Origin: Tenggerimyces sp963762635
GTDB taxonomy: Bacteria > Actinomycetota > Actinomycetes > Propionibacteriales > Actinopolymorphaceae
Assembly (NCBI GenBank): GCA_963762635.1
Contig: CAVXLQ010000006.1
Coordinates: 1 to 64,000 of the forward strand
Length of the DNA stretch: 64,000 bases
Reading direction: 5' to 3'
Program-made: the position numbers and the translations under genes
The notes under the pieces: model-generated
What the model saw: the letters and a program-made list of their open reading frames with translations, nothing else
What the model was told of the DNA's origin: nothing
The model's database searches: none
Part shown: positions 57,378-64,000 of the stretch, piece after piece
Layout of the letters: each line of letters starts with the position of its first letter
How positions within the stretch are numbered: the first letter of the stretch is position 1

Positions 57378-58565
57378 ATGCAGATCAATGCGGTCGAGAC
57401 GTTCGTCCTGCGGCTGACGCCTGCCAGCGCGGACGGGATCTACCTCGGGCTCCAGGCGGACGGCAGCCGGGTGTCGGACGCCGGGTATGTCGTTCGCCCA
57501 CCTTGGCGCAGCCTGTACTCGGCGCGGTACGAGACCGTGCTCGTACGCGTCGAGGCCGACTCCGGACAGGTCGGCTGGGGCGAGGCGCTGGCACCGGTCG
57601 GGCCTTCGATCGTGGCTTCGGCTGTCGACGAACTGCTCGCGCCGCAACTAGTCGGCGCCGACCCGCTGCGGGTTCGTCCGGTCTCGTCGGCGCTGCGCGA
57701 GCTGATGCGCGAACGAGGGCATCTCGTCGGCCATCAAGCCGACGCACTTGCCGCTGTGGATATCGCCTTGTGGGATCTCGCCGGCCGTATTCTGGAACTG
57801 CCAGTTGGCACCTTGCTCGGCGGCGCGTTCACGGACCCCGTGCCCGTGTACGTGTCAGGGCTGCCGGTTCCGACCGACCCGGAGCGGGCCGACCTCGCGC
57901 GCTCCTGGGTCGAGCGTGGCGCTCGCGCGGTGAAGCTGCACCTCGGGCACGGGGTCGCGGCGGACCTCGCGACGTTCGACGCGGTGGCTGCCGCTGCGCC
58001 GTCGTTGCGGATCGCGGTCGACGCGCACTGGGCGTACGACCGCGCGGACGCGATCCGGCTCGGTCGCGGGCTGGACGAGCGTGGCGCGCTGTTCTTCGAG
58101 GCGCCGCTCGCGCCGGAGGACCTGGCCGGCCATGCGGAGCTGCAGGCTCTGCTCGCGACGCCGGTCGCGGTGGGCGAGACGCTGCGGAACCGGTACGAGT
58201 TCGCCGCCTGGCTGGACGCCCGGGCGCTGGCCGTCGCGCAGCCGGACGTGGGGCGCACCGGCATCACCGAGGCTATGGAGATCGCGTCGCTCGCTTCCGC
58301 GCGGCATGTTCCGGTCGCGCTCCACCACTCGGTCGGGCTGGGCGTCAGCGTCGCCGCTGGACTGCACGTAGCCGCGGCCGTCGACAACCTGCTGCTGTTC
58401 GAGTACCAGCCGGCGACGCTCGACGTGGCGAGCCGGATTCTCCGTTCCCCGCTGGAGCTTTCGCCGGCGGCAATGCCGGTGCCCGCGGGGCCCGGGCTCG
58501 GCGTCGAGGTCGACGAGGACCTCGTTCGCCGGCACGCTGAGCGGACCACGAAGGTGAAGGGGTGA
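57378..58565 (+). CDS. enolase-superfamily enzyme (acid-sugar dehydratase-like), copy 2
   Basis: The protein has 395 residues. The capping domain is 'QINAVETFVLRLTPASADGI', and the barrel has 'ALAAVDIALWDLAGRIL', Lys-x-His in 'ARAVKLHLGHG', metal ligands Asp in 'IAVDAHWAYD', Glu in 'ALFFEAPLAPED' and Glu in 'VAVGETLRN', and His in 'VALHHSVGLGVS'. This is the full mandelate-racemase-subgroup set, unlike copy 1. It should dehydrate or racemise an acid sugar. ATG 57378 with GGAAG five bases upstream is chosen. First gene of the plus-strand operon. Confidence 0.88.
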   Translation: MQINAVETFVLRLTPASADGIYLGLQADGSRVSDAGYVVRPPWRSLYSARYETVLVRVEADSGQVGWGEALAPVGPSIVASAVDELLAPQLVGADPLRVRPVSSALRELMRERGHLVGHQADALAAVDIALWDLAGRILELPVGTLLGGAFTDPVPVYVSGLPVPTDPERADLARSWVERGARAVKLHLGHGVAADLATFDAVAAAAPSLRIAVDAHWAYDRADAIRLGRGLDERGALFFEAPLAPEDLAGHAELQALLATPVAVGETLRNRYEFAAWLDARALAVAQPDVGRTGITEAMEIASLASARHVPVALHHSVGLGVSVAAGLHVAAAVDNLLLFEYQPATLDVASRILRSPLELSPAAMPVPAGPGLGVEVDEDLVRRHAERTTKVKG

Positions 58566-58569
58566 GCGC

Positions 58570-59469
58570 ATGACGCATCCGGTGAGCGGCCTGGTGCCGA
58601 TCCTCGCGACGCCGTTCGACGAGAGCGGCGCCCTGGACACGGCGTCGCTGAGCCGGTTGGTCGACTTCCAGCTGTGGTGTGGCGTCGACGGCGTGGCGAC
58701 GTTCGGGATGGCGAGCGAGGGCTTCGCGCTGACGACGCCTGAACGTTCGGCGGTGTTGGCCGTCCTCGCCGCACGGGTGCCCGCCGGGATGCCGATCGTG
58801 GCGGGCGTGAACGCGACGAGTACGGCGACAGCGGTCGAGCAAGCCCGGCTTGCCTCGGAGGGCGGCGCGACGGCGTTGATGGTGCTGCCGCCGTACCTGG
58901 TGAAGCCGTCGCCGGCGCAGCTGGTCGAGTTCTACGGCGAGGTCGCGGCGGTCGGGTTGCCGGTAATGGTGCAGGACGCGCCGGTGGCGACCGGCGTCGC
59001 GATGCCGGTGCCGATGCTGGTCGAGCTGAGCAAGCTGGACGGCGTGACCTCGGTGAAGGTCGAGACCCAGCCGACCGCGCCGAAGGTCGAGCGCTGTCGT
59101 CGAGGCGGTCGAGGACGACTTCGCCGTGCTGGGCGGGCAGAACGCGTTGTTCGTCCTGGAGGAGTACGCCCGCGGCGCGGTCGGGACGATGCCCGCGTGC
59201 GAGTTCGCCGATGCTCTGCGGATGGCGCTCGCCTCGTTCGCCGCTGGCGCTCTGGCCGCCGCGCGGGCCGAGTTCGCGCGGCTGCTGCCGTTGATCCGAT
59301 CGGGCATGCAGGGCCGATCGCCTGGGCGGTGCACAAGCACGTGTTGGTGCGCCGCGGAGTGATCGCGTCGGACCGCGTACGGCTGCCGGCGGCTCCGTTG
59401 ACCGCCGCTGACCGGCGCGATATCGACGCTCTGCTTCACGATCTGGCTCTGCCGGAGTTCGCGGGGTGA
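58570..59469 (+). CDS. dihydrodipicolinate synthase/N-acetylneuraminate lyase family protein, two compensating frame breaks
   Basis: TIM-barrel class I aldolase or lyase. It has 'GLVPILATPFDESGALDTAS', 'FGMASEGFALTTPERSAVLA' and the Schiff-base Lys in 'GVTSVKVETQPTAPKVE'. The Tyr usually found in the YNxP position is absent ('PVMVQDAP'), as in some acid-sugar dehydratases of the family. Between 59095 (one extra base) and 59313 (one missing) the reading frame is shifted: the intended sequence there is 'LGGQNALFVLEEYARGAVGT' and onward. After repair the protein has 299 residues. A GAAGGGGTG precedes ATG 58570. It probably cleaves or dehydrates the keto-deoxy sugar made by the neighbouring enolase-superfamily enzyme. 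Confidence 0.85.
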   Translation: MTHPVSGLVPILATPFDESGALDTASLSRLVDFQLWCGVDGVATFGMASEGFALTTPERSAVLAVLAARVPAGMPIVAGVNATSTATAVEQARLASEGGATALMVLPPYLVKPSPAQLVEFYGEVAAVGLPVMVQDAPVATGVAMPVPMLVELSKLDGVTSVKVETQPTAPKVERCRRGGRGRLRRAGRAERVVRPGGVRPRRGRDDARVRVRRCSADGARLVRRWRSGRRAGRVRAAAAVDPIGHAGPIAWAVHKHVLVRRGVIASDRVRLPAAPLTAADRRDIDALLHDLALPEFAG

Positions 59470-60171
59470 GCCGTCGCGTCCTGCTCATCGGCGGCAGCTC
59501 GCCCATCGGCCTGGCGATCGCCCGGGCGTTCGGCCCGCCGGTGGTGGGCGTGGGACTGACTCCATGCTCCGATCCAGCGTTTGCCTCGTACCTGGTGGCC
59601 GACTGTTCCTCGTCCGAGGTCGCGTCGGAGGTGGTCACACGCGCCGCCGCCGAGTTGGGCGGGCTGGACGTGGTCGTCCTGGCCGCGGCGGTGATGCCGG
59701 TGGCGCCCGCGCATGAGACGTCGGACGCGCAGTGGCGGGCCGCTGTCGGGGCCGCGCTGGACTCGGCGTTCTTCGTCTGCCGCGCCGCGCTGCCCATGCT
59801 CGAGGCGGGCTCGGCGATCGTCGCGGTGAGCTCGGTGAACGCGTTCTTGGCCGCGCCGGGCGTGCCCGCGTACGCGGCGGCGAAGGCGGGGCTCGAGGGG
59901 CTGGTTCGCCAACTGGCGTTGGAGTATGGGCCGCGCGGTATCCGGGTGAACGCCGTCGCGCCCGGCATGATCGGCGGCGAGTCGGTGCCCGATGCCGCGG
60001 CCGGCTATCCGCTTGGGCCGAACCGGTCGGCCAGAGGAGGTCGCGGCCGCCGTGACGTTCCTGTCCGAGGCCTCGTTCGTCACCGGCGTCGTGCTGCCGG
60101 TCGACGGCGGTCTCTCGATCGCCTCCCCCGCCGCCTTCCTGCGGCCGGATCTTCGAGCGCGCTGGGGCTAG
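59466..60171 (+). CDS. short-chain dehydrogenase/reductase, one-base frame break
   Basis: Classical SDR: 'VLLIGGSSPIGLAIARAF' (cofactor loop), 'SAIVAVSSVNAFLAAPG' (catalytic Ser), 'YAAAKAGLEGLVRQLALEYG' (Tyr-xxx-Lys) and 'IRVNAVAPGMIGG'. GTG 59466 overlaps the previous stop (GTGA). At 60027 one extra base shifts the frame; the repaired end 'RPEEVAAAVTFLSEASFVTG' and 'VVLPVDGGLSIAS' has a stop at 60171, giving 234 residues. Without the repair the frame runs into the next gene and looks like a fusion. Likely acts on the keto-sugar intermediate of this locus. Confidence 0.87.
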
Positions 60172-60174
60172 GCT
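60169..60174 (+). promoter_or_regulatory. -10 box TAGGCT at the SDR stop
   Basis: TAGGCT contains the SDR stop codon and ends eight bases before GTG 60183, so the next gene may be leaderless with its own promoter. Confidence 0.4.
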
Positions 60175-60182
60175 GGTGGCCC

Positions 60183-61727
60183 GTGCTGCCTGTCTTCGAC
60201 GAACCCTCTGAAGTTCTGGTCGCCGCCGAGGACTGGAGCGACCTCCGCCCCGGCGCGGACCAGGTCCGCCTCAGCGTCGCGGCCGACGACTCGGTGACCG
60301 TGTTCGTCCGGTCTTCGGGTCCGCTCAGCCGAGTCGTGCTCCGCTGGCCGTTCGCGCGACCGGCCGACGCGTTCGTCCTCGGCGACGCGTGGGAGCGGAC
60401 GTACGGCGAGCAAGCCTGGCGGCTGGTGCCGCCCGACGTACTCCCCTGGTACGTGCTCGTGCACGCCCAGGTCGTGTCGCGCACGATCGGCATCGGCGTC
60501 CGGGTACGGCCGAACGCGTTCTGCGCGTGGACGGTCACGGACGGGTTCCTGTCGCTGCATCTGAACGTGCGCAACGGCGGATCCCCCGTCCTGCTTGGCG
60601 ATCGCGAGCTCGAAGCTGCGACGATCGTGCATATCGCGGGCGAACCAGACGAGTCGCCGCGGCTGGTGCACGAACGCCTCTGCGCGGCGATGTGCCTCGA
60701 CCCGCTGCCGTCGCGCGGTCCGCTCGTCGGCGCGAACAACTGGTACTACGCGTACGGCGAGAACTTCGGGCCGTCGAACGTGCTCGCCGACGCCCGGACC
60801 GTGGTCGAGCTCGCCGACGGGCATCCGGTCCGGCCTTACTCGGTCGTCGACGCCGGCTGGAGCCCTGGCGGTTCGGCGCCGGGCGGACCGTGGGCGGCGG
60901 GGATTCCCGGGCTGTTCGACGACATGGCCGGGCTCGCCGCCTCGATCGCCGAGGTCGGCGCGGAGCCGGGGATCTGGTACCGGCCCGCCTCGCTGTCGGT
61001 CGTCGCCGACTCGTCGCTGTTGCGTGCCGGGCCGCAGCCCGTTCGGGAACAGGCGCTCGACCTCAGTCTGCCTGCCGTCCTGGACCTGGTGCGCGAGGAC
61101 ACCGTCCGGCTCGTCTCGTGGGGGTACCGGTTCCTGAAGCACGACTTCTCGACGTTCGACATGTTCGCGCGGTGGGGCCCGTCGATGGGGCTCGGACTGA
61201 CCGACGACGGGTGGTCGTTCGCGGACCGTTCGCTGACGAACGCCGAGCTGCTGCTCCGCTTCTACCGGACGATCCGCGAGGCGGCCGGCTCTGCCGTCGT
61301 GCTCGGCTGCAACGTGGTCGGCCACCTCGCCGCCGGCCTGGTCGACGCGCAGCGGACGGGCGACGACACCTCCGGACGGGAGTGGGCGCGGACCCGCAAG
61401 ATGGGCGTGAACACGCTCGCGTTCCGGCTGGCGCAGCATGACCGGTTCTTCACCCTCGACGCGGACTGCGTACCGGCCACGCCCCAGACGCCGTGGTCGC
61501 TGAACCGCCAGTTCCTCGACCTCGTAGCCCGCTCCGGCACCGCCCTGTTCGTCTCGGTCGACCCGGCGTCGCGGAACGACGAAGTCGACGCCGACCTCTC
61601 CGCCGCCCTCCGCCTCGCCCTCGACGGCGGCGACCCCGGCGGGATCGAACCGCTCGACTGGCTCGAGACCCCGACCCCACGCCACTGGCAGTCCGGCGGC
61701 AGTTCGGTGGGGTACGACTGGTCATAG
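60183..61727 (+). CDS. clan GH-D-like glycosidase (alpha-galactosidase-like)
   Basis: The protein has 514 residues starting at GTG 60183, which follows the SDR stop. An N-terminal beta-sandwich is followed by a TIM barrel with 'RPYSVVDAGWSP', 'LAASIAEVGAEPGIWYRPAS', 'SWGYRFLKHDFSTFDM' (Lys-x-Asp, where GH-D enzymes have their nucleophile) and 'NVVGHLAAGLVDAQRTGDDT' (Arg-x-Gly-Asp, the acid/base). This matches alpha-galactosidase-type clan GH-D. There is no signal peptide, so it is cytoplasmic. It closes the plus-strand half of the polysaccharide locus and may remove alpha-linked sugar branches. Confidence 0.78.
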   Translation: MLPVFDEPSEVLVAAEDWSDLRPGADQVRLSVAADDSVTVFVRSSGPLSRVVLRWPFARPADAFVLGDAWERTYGEQAWRLVPPDVLPWYVLVHAQVVSRTIGIGVRVRPNAFCAWTVTDGFLSLHLNVRNGGSPVLLGDRELEAATIVHIAGEPDESPRLVHERLCAAMCLDPLPSRGPLVGANNWYYAYGENFGPSNVLADARTVVELADGHPVRPYSVVDAGWSPGGSAPGGPWAAGIPGLFDDMAGLAASIAEVGAEPGIWYRPASLSVVADSSLLRAGPQPVREQALDLSLPAVLDLVREDTVRLVSWGYRFLKHDFSTFDMFARWGPSMGLGLTDDGWSFADRSLTNAELLLRFYRTIREAAGSAVVLGCNVVGHLAAGLVDAQRTGDDTSGREWARTRKMGVNTLAFRLAQHDRFFTLDADCVPATPQTPWSLNRQFLDLVARSGTALFVSVDPASRNDEVDADLSAALRLALDGGDPGGIEPLDWLETPTPRHWQSGGSSVGYDWS

Positions 61728-61729
61728 TG

Positions 61730-61749
61730 ATACCAGGTAGGGGTATAGT
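61730..61749. promoter_or_regulatory. CsoR-type operator overlapping the csoR -10 box
   Basis: ATACC-AGGTAG-GGGTAT (61730-61746) resembles the CsoR consensus ATACCCC-GGGGTAT with one half degenerate. It overlaps TATAGT (61744-61749), a good -10 box 19 bases before csoR. This predicts autorepression relieved by Cu(I). Confidence 0.6.
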
Positions 61750-61768
61750 GATGGGCGAGGGAGGAACC

Positions 61769-62104
61769 ATGCCGAACACCGAGGCTCCGAGCGAGGGCGC
61801 CAACACGCACTCGCATGCGAGCGTGCCTGGCTACCAGAGCACGAAGGACGCACACCTGAAGCGGCTCCGGCGGATCGAGGGGCAGGTGCGGGGGTTGCAG
61901 CGACTGGTCGAGTCCGACACGTACTGCATCGACGTGCTGACCCAGGTCTCGGCGGCGACCAGGGCGCTCGAGTCGTTCGCGCTCGGCCTGCTCGACGAGC
62001 ATCTCTCCCACTGTGTCGCCGAAGCGGTCGCCGAGGGCGGCGCGGAGGCTGACGCGAAGGTCAAGGAGGCGTCGGCAGCGATCGCACGCCTCGTTCGCTC
62101 ATAG
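61769..62104 (+). CDS. csoR: copper-sensing repressor CsoR
   Basis: The protein has 111 residues. The CsoR core 'LKRLRRIEGQVRGLQRLVES' is followed by Cys in 'DTYCIDVLTQVSAATRALES' and His-x3-Cys in 'LLDEHLSHCVAEAV', the three Cu(I) ligands. The basic helix binds DNA. GGGAGGAACC precedes ATG 61769. The operator upstream and the CopZ-like gene 36 bases downstream make a copper-responsive operon. Confidence 0.94.
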   Translation: MPNTEAPSEGANTHSHASVPGYQSTKDAHLKRLRRIEGQVRGLQRLVESDTYCIDVLTQVSAATRALESFALGLLDEHLSHCVAEAVAEGGAEADAKVKEASAAIARLVRS

Positions 62105-62140
62105 TCCGCCGCGCGTACTCACCCGAAGGGTTGGATCCGC

Positions 62141-62362
62141 ATGCCCACTGCCACCTACACCGTCTCCGGACTGACCTGCGACCACTGCGTGCACGCGGTC
62201 AAGTCCGAGTTCTCCGCTCTCACGGGCGTAAGTGAGGTGACCGTGGATCTCGTCCCCGGCGGCGAGTCCAAGGTCACCGTGACGAGCGCCGCGCCGCTCG
62301 AGCTCGACGACGTACGGACCGCGCTGGACGAGGCCGGCGACTACCTGCTGGTCAGCGCCTGA
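62141..62362 (+). CDS. copZ: heavy-metal-associated (CopZ-like) copper chaperone
   Basis: The protein has 73 residues, a single HMA domain: 'ATYTVSGLTCDHCVHAVKSE' with the Cys-x-x-Cys metal site, and 'VSEVTVDLVPGGESKVTVTS'. It carries Cu(I) to an exporter; no P-type ATPase is present in the window. The stop overlaps the ATG of the GNAT gene as TGATG. Confidence 0.93.
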   Translation: MPTATYTVSGLTCDHCVHAVKSEFSALTGVSEVTVDLVPGGESKVTVTSAAPLELDDVRTALDEAGDYLLVSA

Positions 62363-63009
62363 TGGAGGACCTGATCCGCCGATGGCAGGAACCATGGGGA
62401 GTTATCCGGGGCCTGCCACCGGCGGAACGGACCGTTGACGGCCTTCGGGCCAAGCTCGGACTTCCGGGCCGCATGTACGAGCTCCTCGTCTTCGACGAGG
62501 GCGACCGCGTCCGCCGGCTGGCCACCGAGGTGGCCGCCGCTCCGGAGGCGACCTGGCTCACGGTCTTCACCACTCGGCCGGACTCGGCCGAGGTCGCGAT
62601 GAAGGAAGGCGGCCTGCCGCCGGCGCCGTACCGCGAGTGCTTCATGTCGATCGCGCTCGCCGACCATCCACCGGCTGCCGCGCCCGAGCCGTACGAGCTC
62701 GCAGTCGTGCAGAACGGTCGGGTCATCCGGGCTGAGGTGCGGCTGCCCGACGGCGAGATCGCGGCGTACGGGCACGCGGCGGTGAACGGTCCGGACGCCG
62801 CCGTGCACGACGTCCGAACCTTCGACGCGCACCAGCGCCGCGGCCTCGGTCGCGTCGTGATGAGCGCGCTCGCGCAGCACGCCGCCGCCGCGGGTGCGAC
62901 GACTGCGTACCTCACCGCGAGCGCCGAGGGCGAACGCCTCTATCTGGCGCTCGGCTGGACGAACGTGTTCGCCATCTTGGTGGGCAAGGGCGGTTTGCCG
63001 GTCGAGTAG
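62362..63009 (+). CDS. GNAT-family acetyltransferase-like protein
   Basis: The protein has 215 residues. A C-terminal GNAT core has 'VHDVRTFDAHQRRGLGRVVM' (the acetyl-CoA loop R-x-x-G-x-G/A as 'RRGLG'), 'TTAYLTASAEGERLYLALGW' and a hydrophobic end. The N-terminal half (about 1-100) is a divergent second GNAT-like module. The substrate is unknown. It is coupled to the copper chaperone, though a link to copper is not evident. Its 3' end overlaps the M1 peptidase gene by 70 bp. Confidence 0.82.
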   Translation: MEDLIRRWQEPWGVIRGLPPAERTVDGLRAKLGLPGRMYELLVFDEGDRVRRLATEVAAAPEATWLTVFTTRPDSAEVAMKEGGLPPAPYRECFMSIALADHPPAAAPEPYELAVVQNGRVIRAEVRLPDGEIAAYGHAAVNGPDAAVHDVRTFDAHQRRGLGRVVMSALAQHAAAAGATTAYLTASAEGERLYLALGWTNVFAILVGKGGLPVE

Positions 63010-64000
63010 ACCCAGGTCCGGAAGAACGGCCCCAAATCCTGTCCGGAGACCTTGGTCGCGAGCGCTTCGAACTGCTTCGTCGTCGCGTTGCTGTACCTGT
63101 ACTCGGTCGCCCAGGCACGCAGCACCCTGAAGAACGTGTGGTCTCCGAGTTTCTCCCGTAGCAGTTGGAGAATCATCGCGCCACCGAGGTAGACCCTCGC
63201 CCCCGCGAGCTGGGTCGGCTGCTTGGCGTCGGACACGACGACGTCCCAGAACGAGGAGTCGCTCGGGAACTCGTCGTAGGTGCCGATCGCTTGATCGTGC
63301 GCCGAGGGCTGACCGTTCTGCTCGTCCCAGTACCAGGCGGCGAACGTGGCGAAGCCTTCGCTCAACCAGATCTCGTTCCAGCTCTTGATCGTCACGCTGT
63401 CGCCGAACCACTGGTGTGCGAGCTCGTGCGCGACGGTCCGTTCGGTGTCGACCCCCGAGTAGATCGGACGGCTCTGCGTCTCCTGGGAGATGGGAACCGG
63501 CTTGCCTTTGTACAACGCGTAGTCCGCGATCCCGCCGGTGGACTCGTACGGGTACGGACCGAAGAGCTGCTGCCACTTGTCGATCACGCGGGTGGTCGTG
63601 GTGTCGAAGAACGCCATCGGGTCGGGCAACTGCGTATGCTCGGCCAGCTGCGGGTCGACCGCCACGTACGAGGGGATCCCGCTCGGAGTCCTGCTCTGCT
63701 TGACGATCCAGTGCCCGGCGTCGACGGTGACGAGGTACGTCGCCATGGGGGCGCGCTCCGCCCAGACCACGGTCGTCCAGTCCTTCGAGGCACGGCGCGA
63801 GATCAAGTTGCCGTTGGAGACGTCGAGCCCGCGGGGCACGCGCGTGCGGATGCGGAACGTCGCCTTGTCCGTCGGGTGGTCGTTGCTCGGGAACCAGGTC
63901 GACGCGGTGTCGCCGCCTCCGGTCGTGGTGAAGCCGTCGTCGGTGGGCACGAAGCCGACCGGGTTGTCCTCATCCGCGGGCTTGGGCATGCCGCCGTACT
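62940..64000 (-). CDS. M1-family aminopeptidase, N-terminal part outside the window
   Basis: About 350 C-terminal residues are visible; the gene enters from beyond the right edge. The gluzincin motif is 'RTVAHELAHQWFGDSVTIKS' and 'WLSEGFATFAAWYWDEQNG': His-Glu-x2-His and the downstream Glu 18 residues on. The upstream 'DYALYKGKPVPISQETQSRP' stands where M1 enzymes have GAMEN/GGMEN; that box is not conserved here, which argues for a non-peptidase or altered specificity. A helical 'LYLGGAMILQLLREKLGD' region and 'FFRTWVYSTGKPPLP' follow. It ends inside the convergent GNAT gene. Confidence 0.9.
   Translation of the reverse strand, partial: YGGMPKPADEDNPVGFVPTDDGFTTTGGGDTASTWFPSNDHPTDKATFRIRTRVPRGLDVSNGNLISRRASKDWTTVVWAERAPMATYLVTVDAGHWIVKQSRTPSGIPSYVAVDPQLAEHTQLPDPMAFFDTTTTRVIDKWQQLFGPYPYESTGGIADYALYKGKPVPISQETQSRPIYSGVDTERTVAHELAHQWFGDSVTIKSWNEIWLSEGFATFAAWYWDEQNGQPSAHDQAIGTYDEFPSDSSFWDVVVSDAKQPTQLAGARVYLGGAMILQLLREKLGDHTFFRVLRAWATEYRYSNATTKQFEALATKVSGQDLGPFFRTWVYSTGKPPLPTKMANTFVQPSAR

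Noticed and set aside
59466..61727. 753-residue SDR-glycosidase fusion protein
   Set aside because: The SDR frame is restored by removing one base at 60027 and ends at 60171; the glycosidase then has its own GTG start and -10 box at 60169-60183. The junction between the two is Arg-rich and unlike either family.
1..64000. tRNA or rRNA genes, CRISPR arrays, transposons, integrases, prophage or replication origin
   Set aside because: Looked for cloverleaf-like segments, regularly spaced identical repeats, transposase/integrase motifs and DnaA-box clusters on both strands and found none I could support.

Overview
The window is one 64 kb piece of a high-GC Gram-positive (Actinomycetota) chromosome, by gene content most like the Propionibacteriales or a relative. 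This rests on strong GC bias in third codon positions, many GTG/TTG starts, an LpqY-SugABC-type trehalose importer, PhoH2 (PIN-PhoH), DUF6542 next to ispH, DUF1707, a DsbA/VKOR pair, CsoR, and many start codons only 6-8 bases downstream of a TANNNT -10 box (leaderless mRNAs). It looks like ordinary chromosome. I found no tRNA or rRNA, CRISPR array, insertion sequence, integrase or phage module.

Layout. 1-2.7 kb: end of a DUF6542 membrane protein, ispH, a secreted chorismate mutase. 2.7-7 kb: GH20-type hexosaminidase and two tandem Tat-exported paralogues of unknown function. 7-12 kb: xseA-xseB, glpX and a membrane-anchored beta-propeller protein. 12-15.3 kb: a zinc-sensor ArsR with a CDF exporter, then an exported DsbA/VKOR disulfide pair. 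15.3-24.3 kb: DUF1707 protein, MFS exporter, methyltransferase-like protein, two different citrate-synthase homologues (one with an N-terminal HTH), TetR, DMT transporter, lipoprotein, fumC. 24.3-31.5 kb: small enzymes and orphan genes, including a probable TIM-barrel glycosidase and an AlkD-like DNA glycosylase. 31.6-35.9 kb: lpqY-sugA-sugB-sugC with a perfect 20-bp palindrome at its promoter. 36-46.3 kb: lytic transglycosylase, phoH2, a cis-prenyl transferase, metallo-beta-lactamase-fold protein, a TRM11-like methyltransferase, an SSP411-type thioredoxin-domain protein and a Nudix hydrolase.

46.25-61.73 kb is the most interesting part: a dedicated polysaccharide/acid-sugar locus around a divergent IclR promoter. 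The minus strand encodes IclR, two ABC permeases, a lipoprotein sugar-binding protein, a cytoplasmic GH105-type unsaturated-uronyl hydrolase and an enolase-superfamily enzyme. These are followed by four exported proteins (BNR_4-type propeller, DUF4185 propeller, Tat-exported GH105, parallel beta-helix) joined by successive ATGA stop/start overlaps. The plus strand encodes a second enolase-superfamily enzyme, a DHDPS/aldolase-type lyase, an SDR oxidoreductase and a clan GH-D-like protein. The inferred flow is: exported lyase/hydrolases cut a uronate-containing polymer, the ABC system imports oligomers, GH105 removes the unsaturated uronate, and the enolase-superfamily, aldolase and SDR enzymes degrade the acid sugars. 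The locus has no ABC ATPase; the SugC-type ATPase at 31.6 kb could serve.

61.7-64 kb: csoR with its operator, a CopZ-like chaperone, a GNAT protein and the C-terminal part of an M1 aminopeptidase.

Reading caution: nine conserved genes each carry one or two single-base frame breaks (near 1076, 14847, 17356-17360, 20024, 40550, 44219, 53555, 59095 with 59313, and 60027), while protein similarity continues on the other side. Sequencing or assembly error is the likeliest cause. These genes are annotated here at full length. The breaks also create two false fusion frames (DMT transporter-TetR and SDR-glycosidase).
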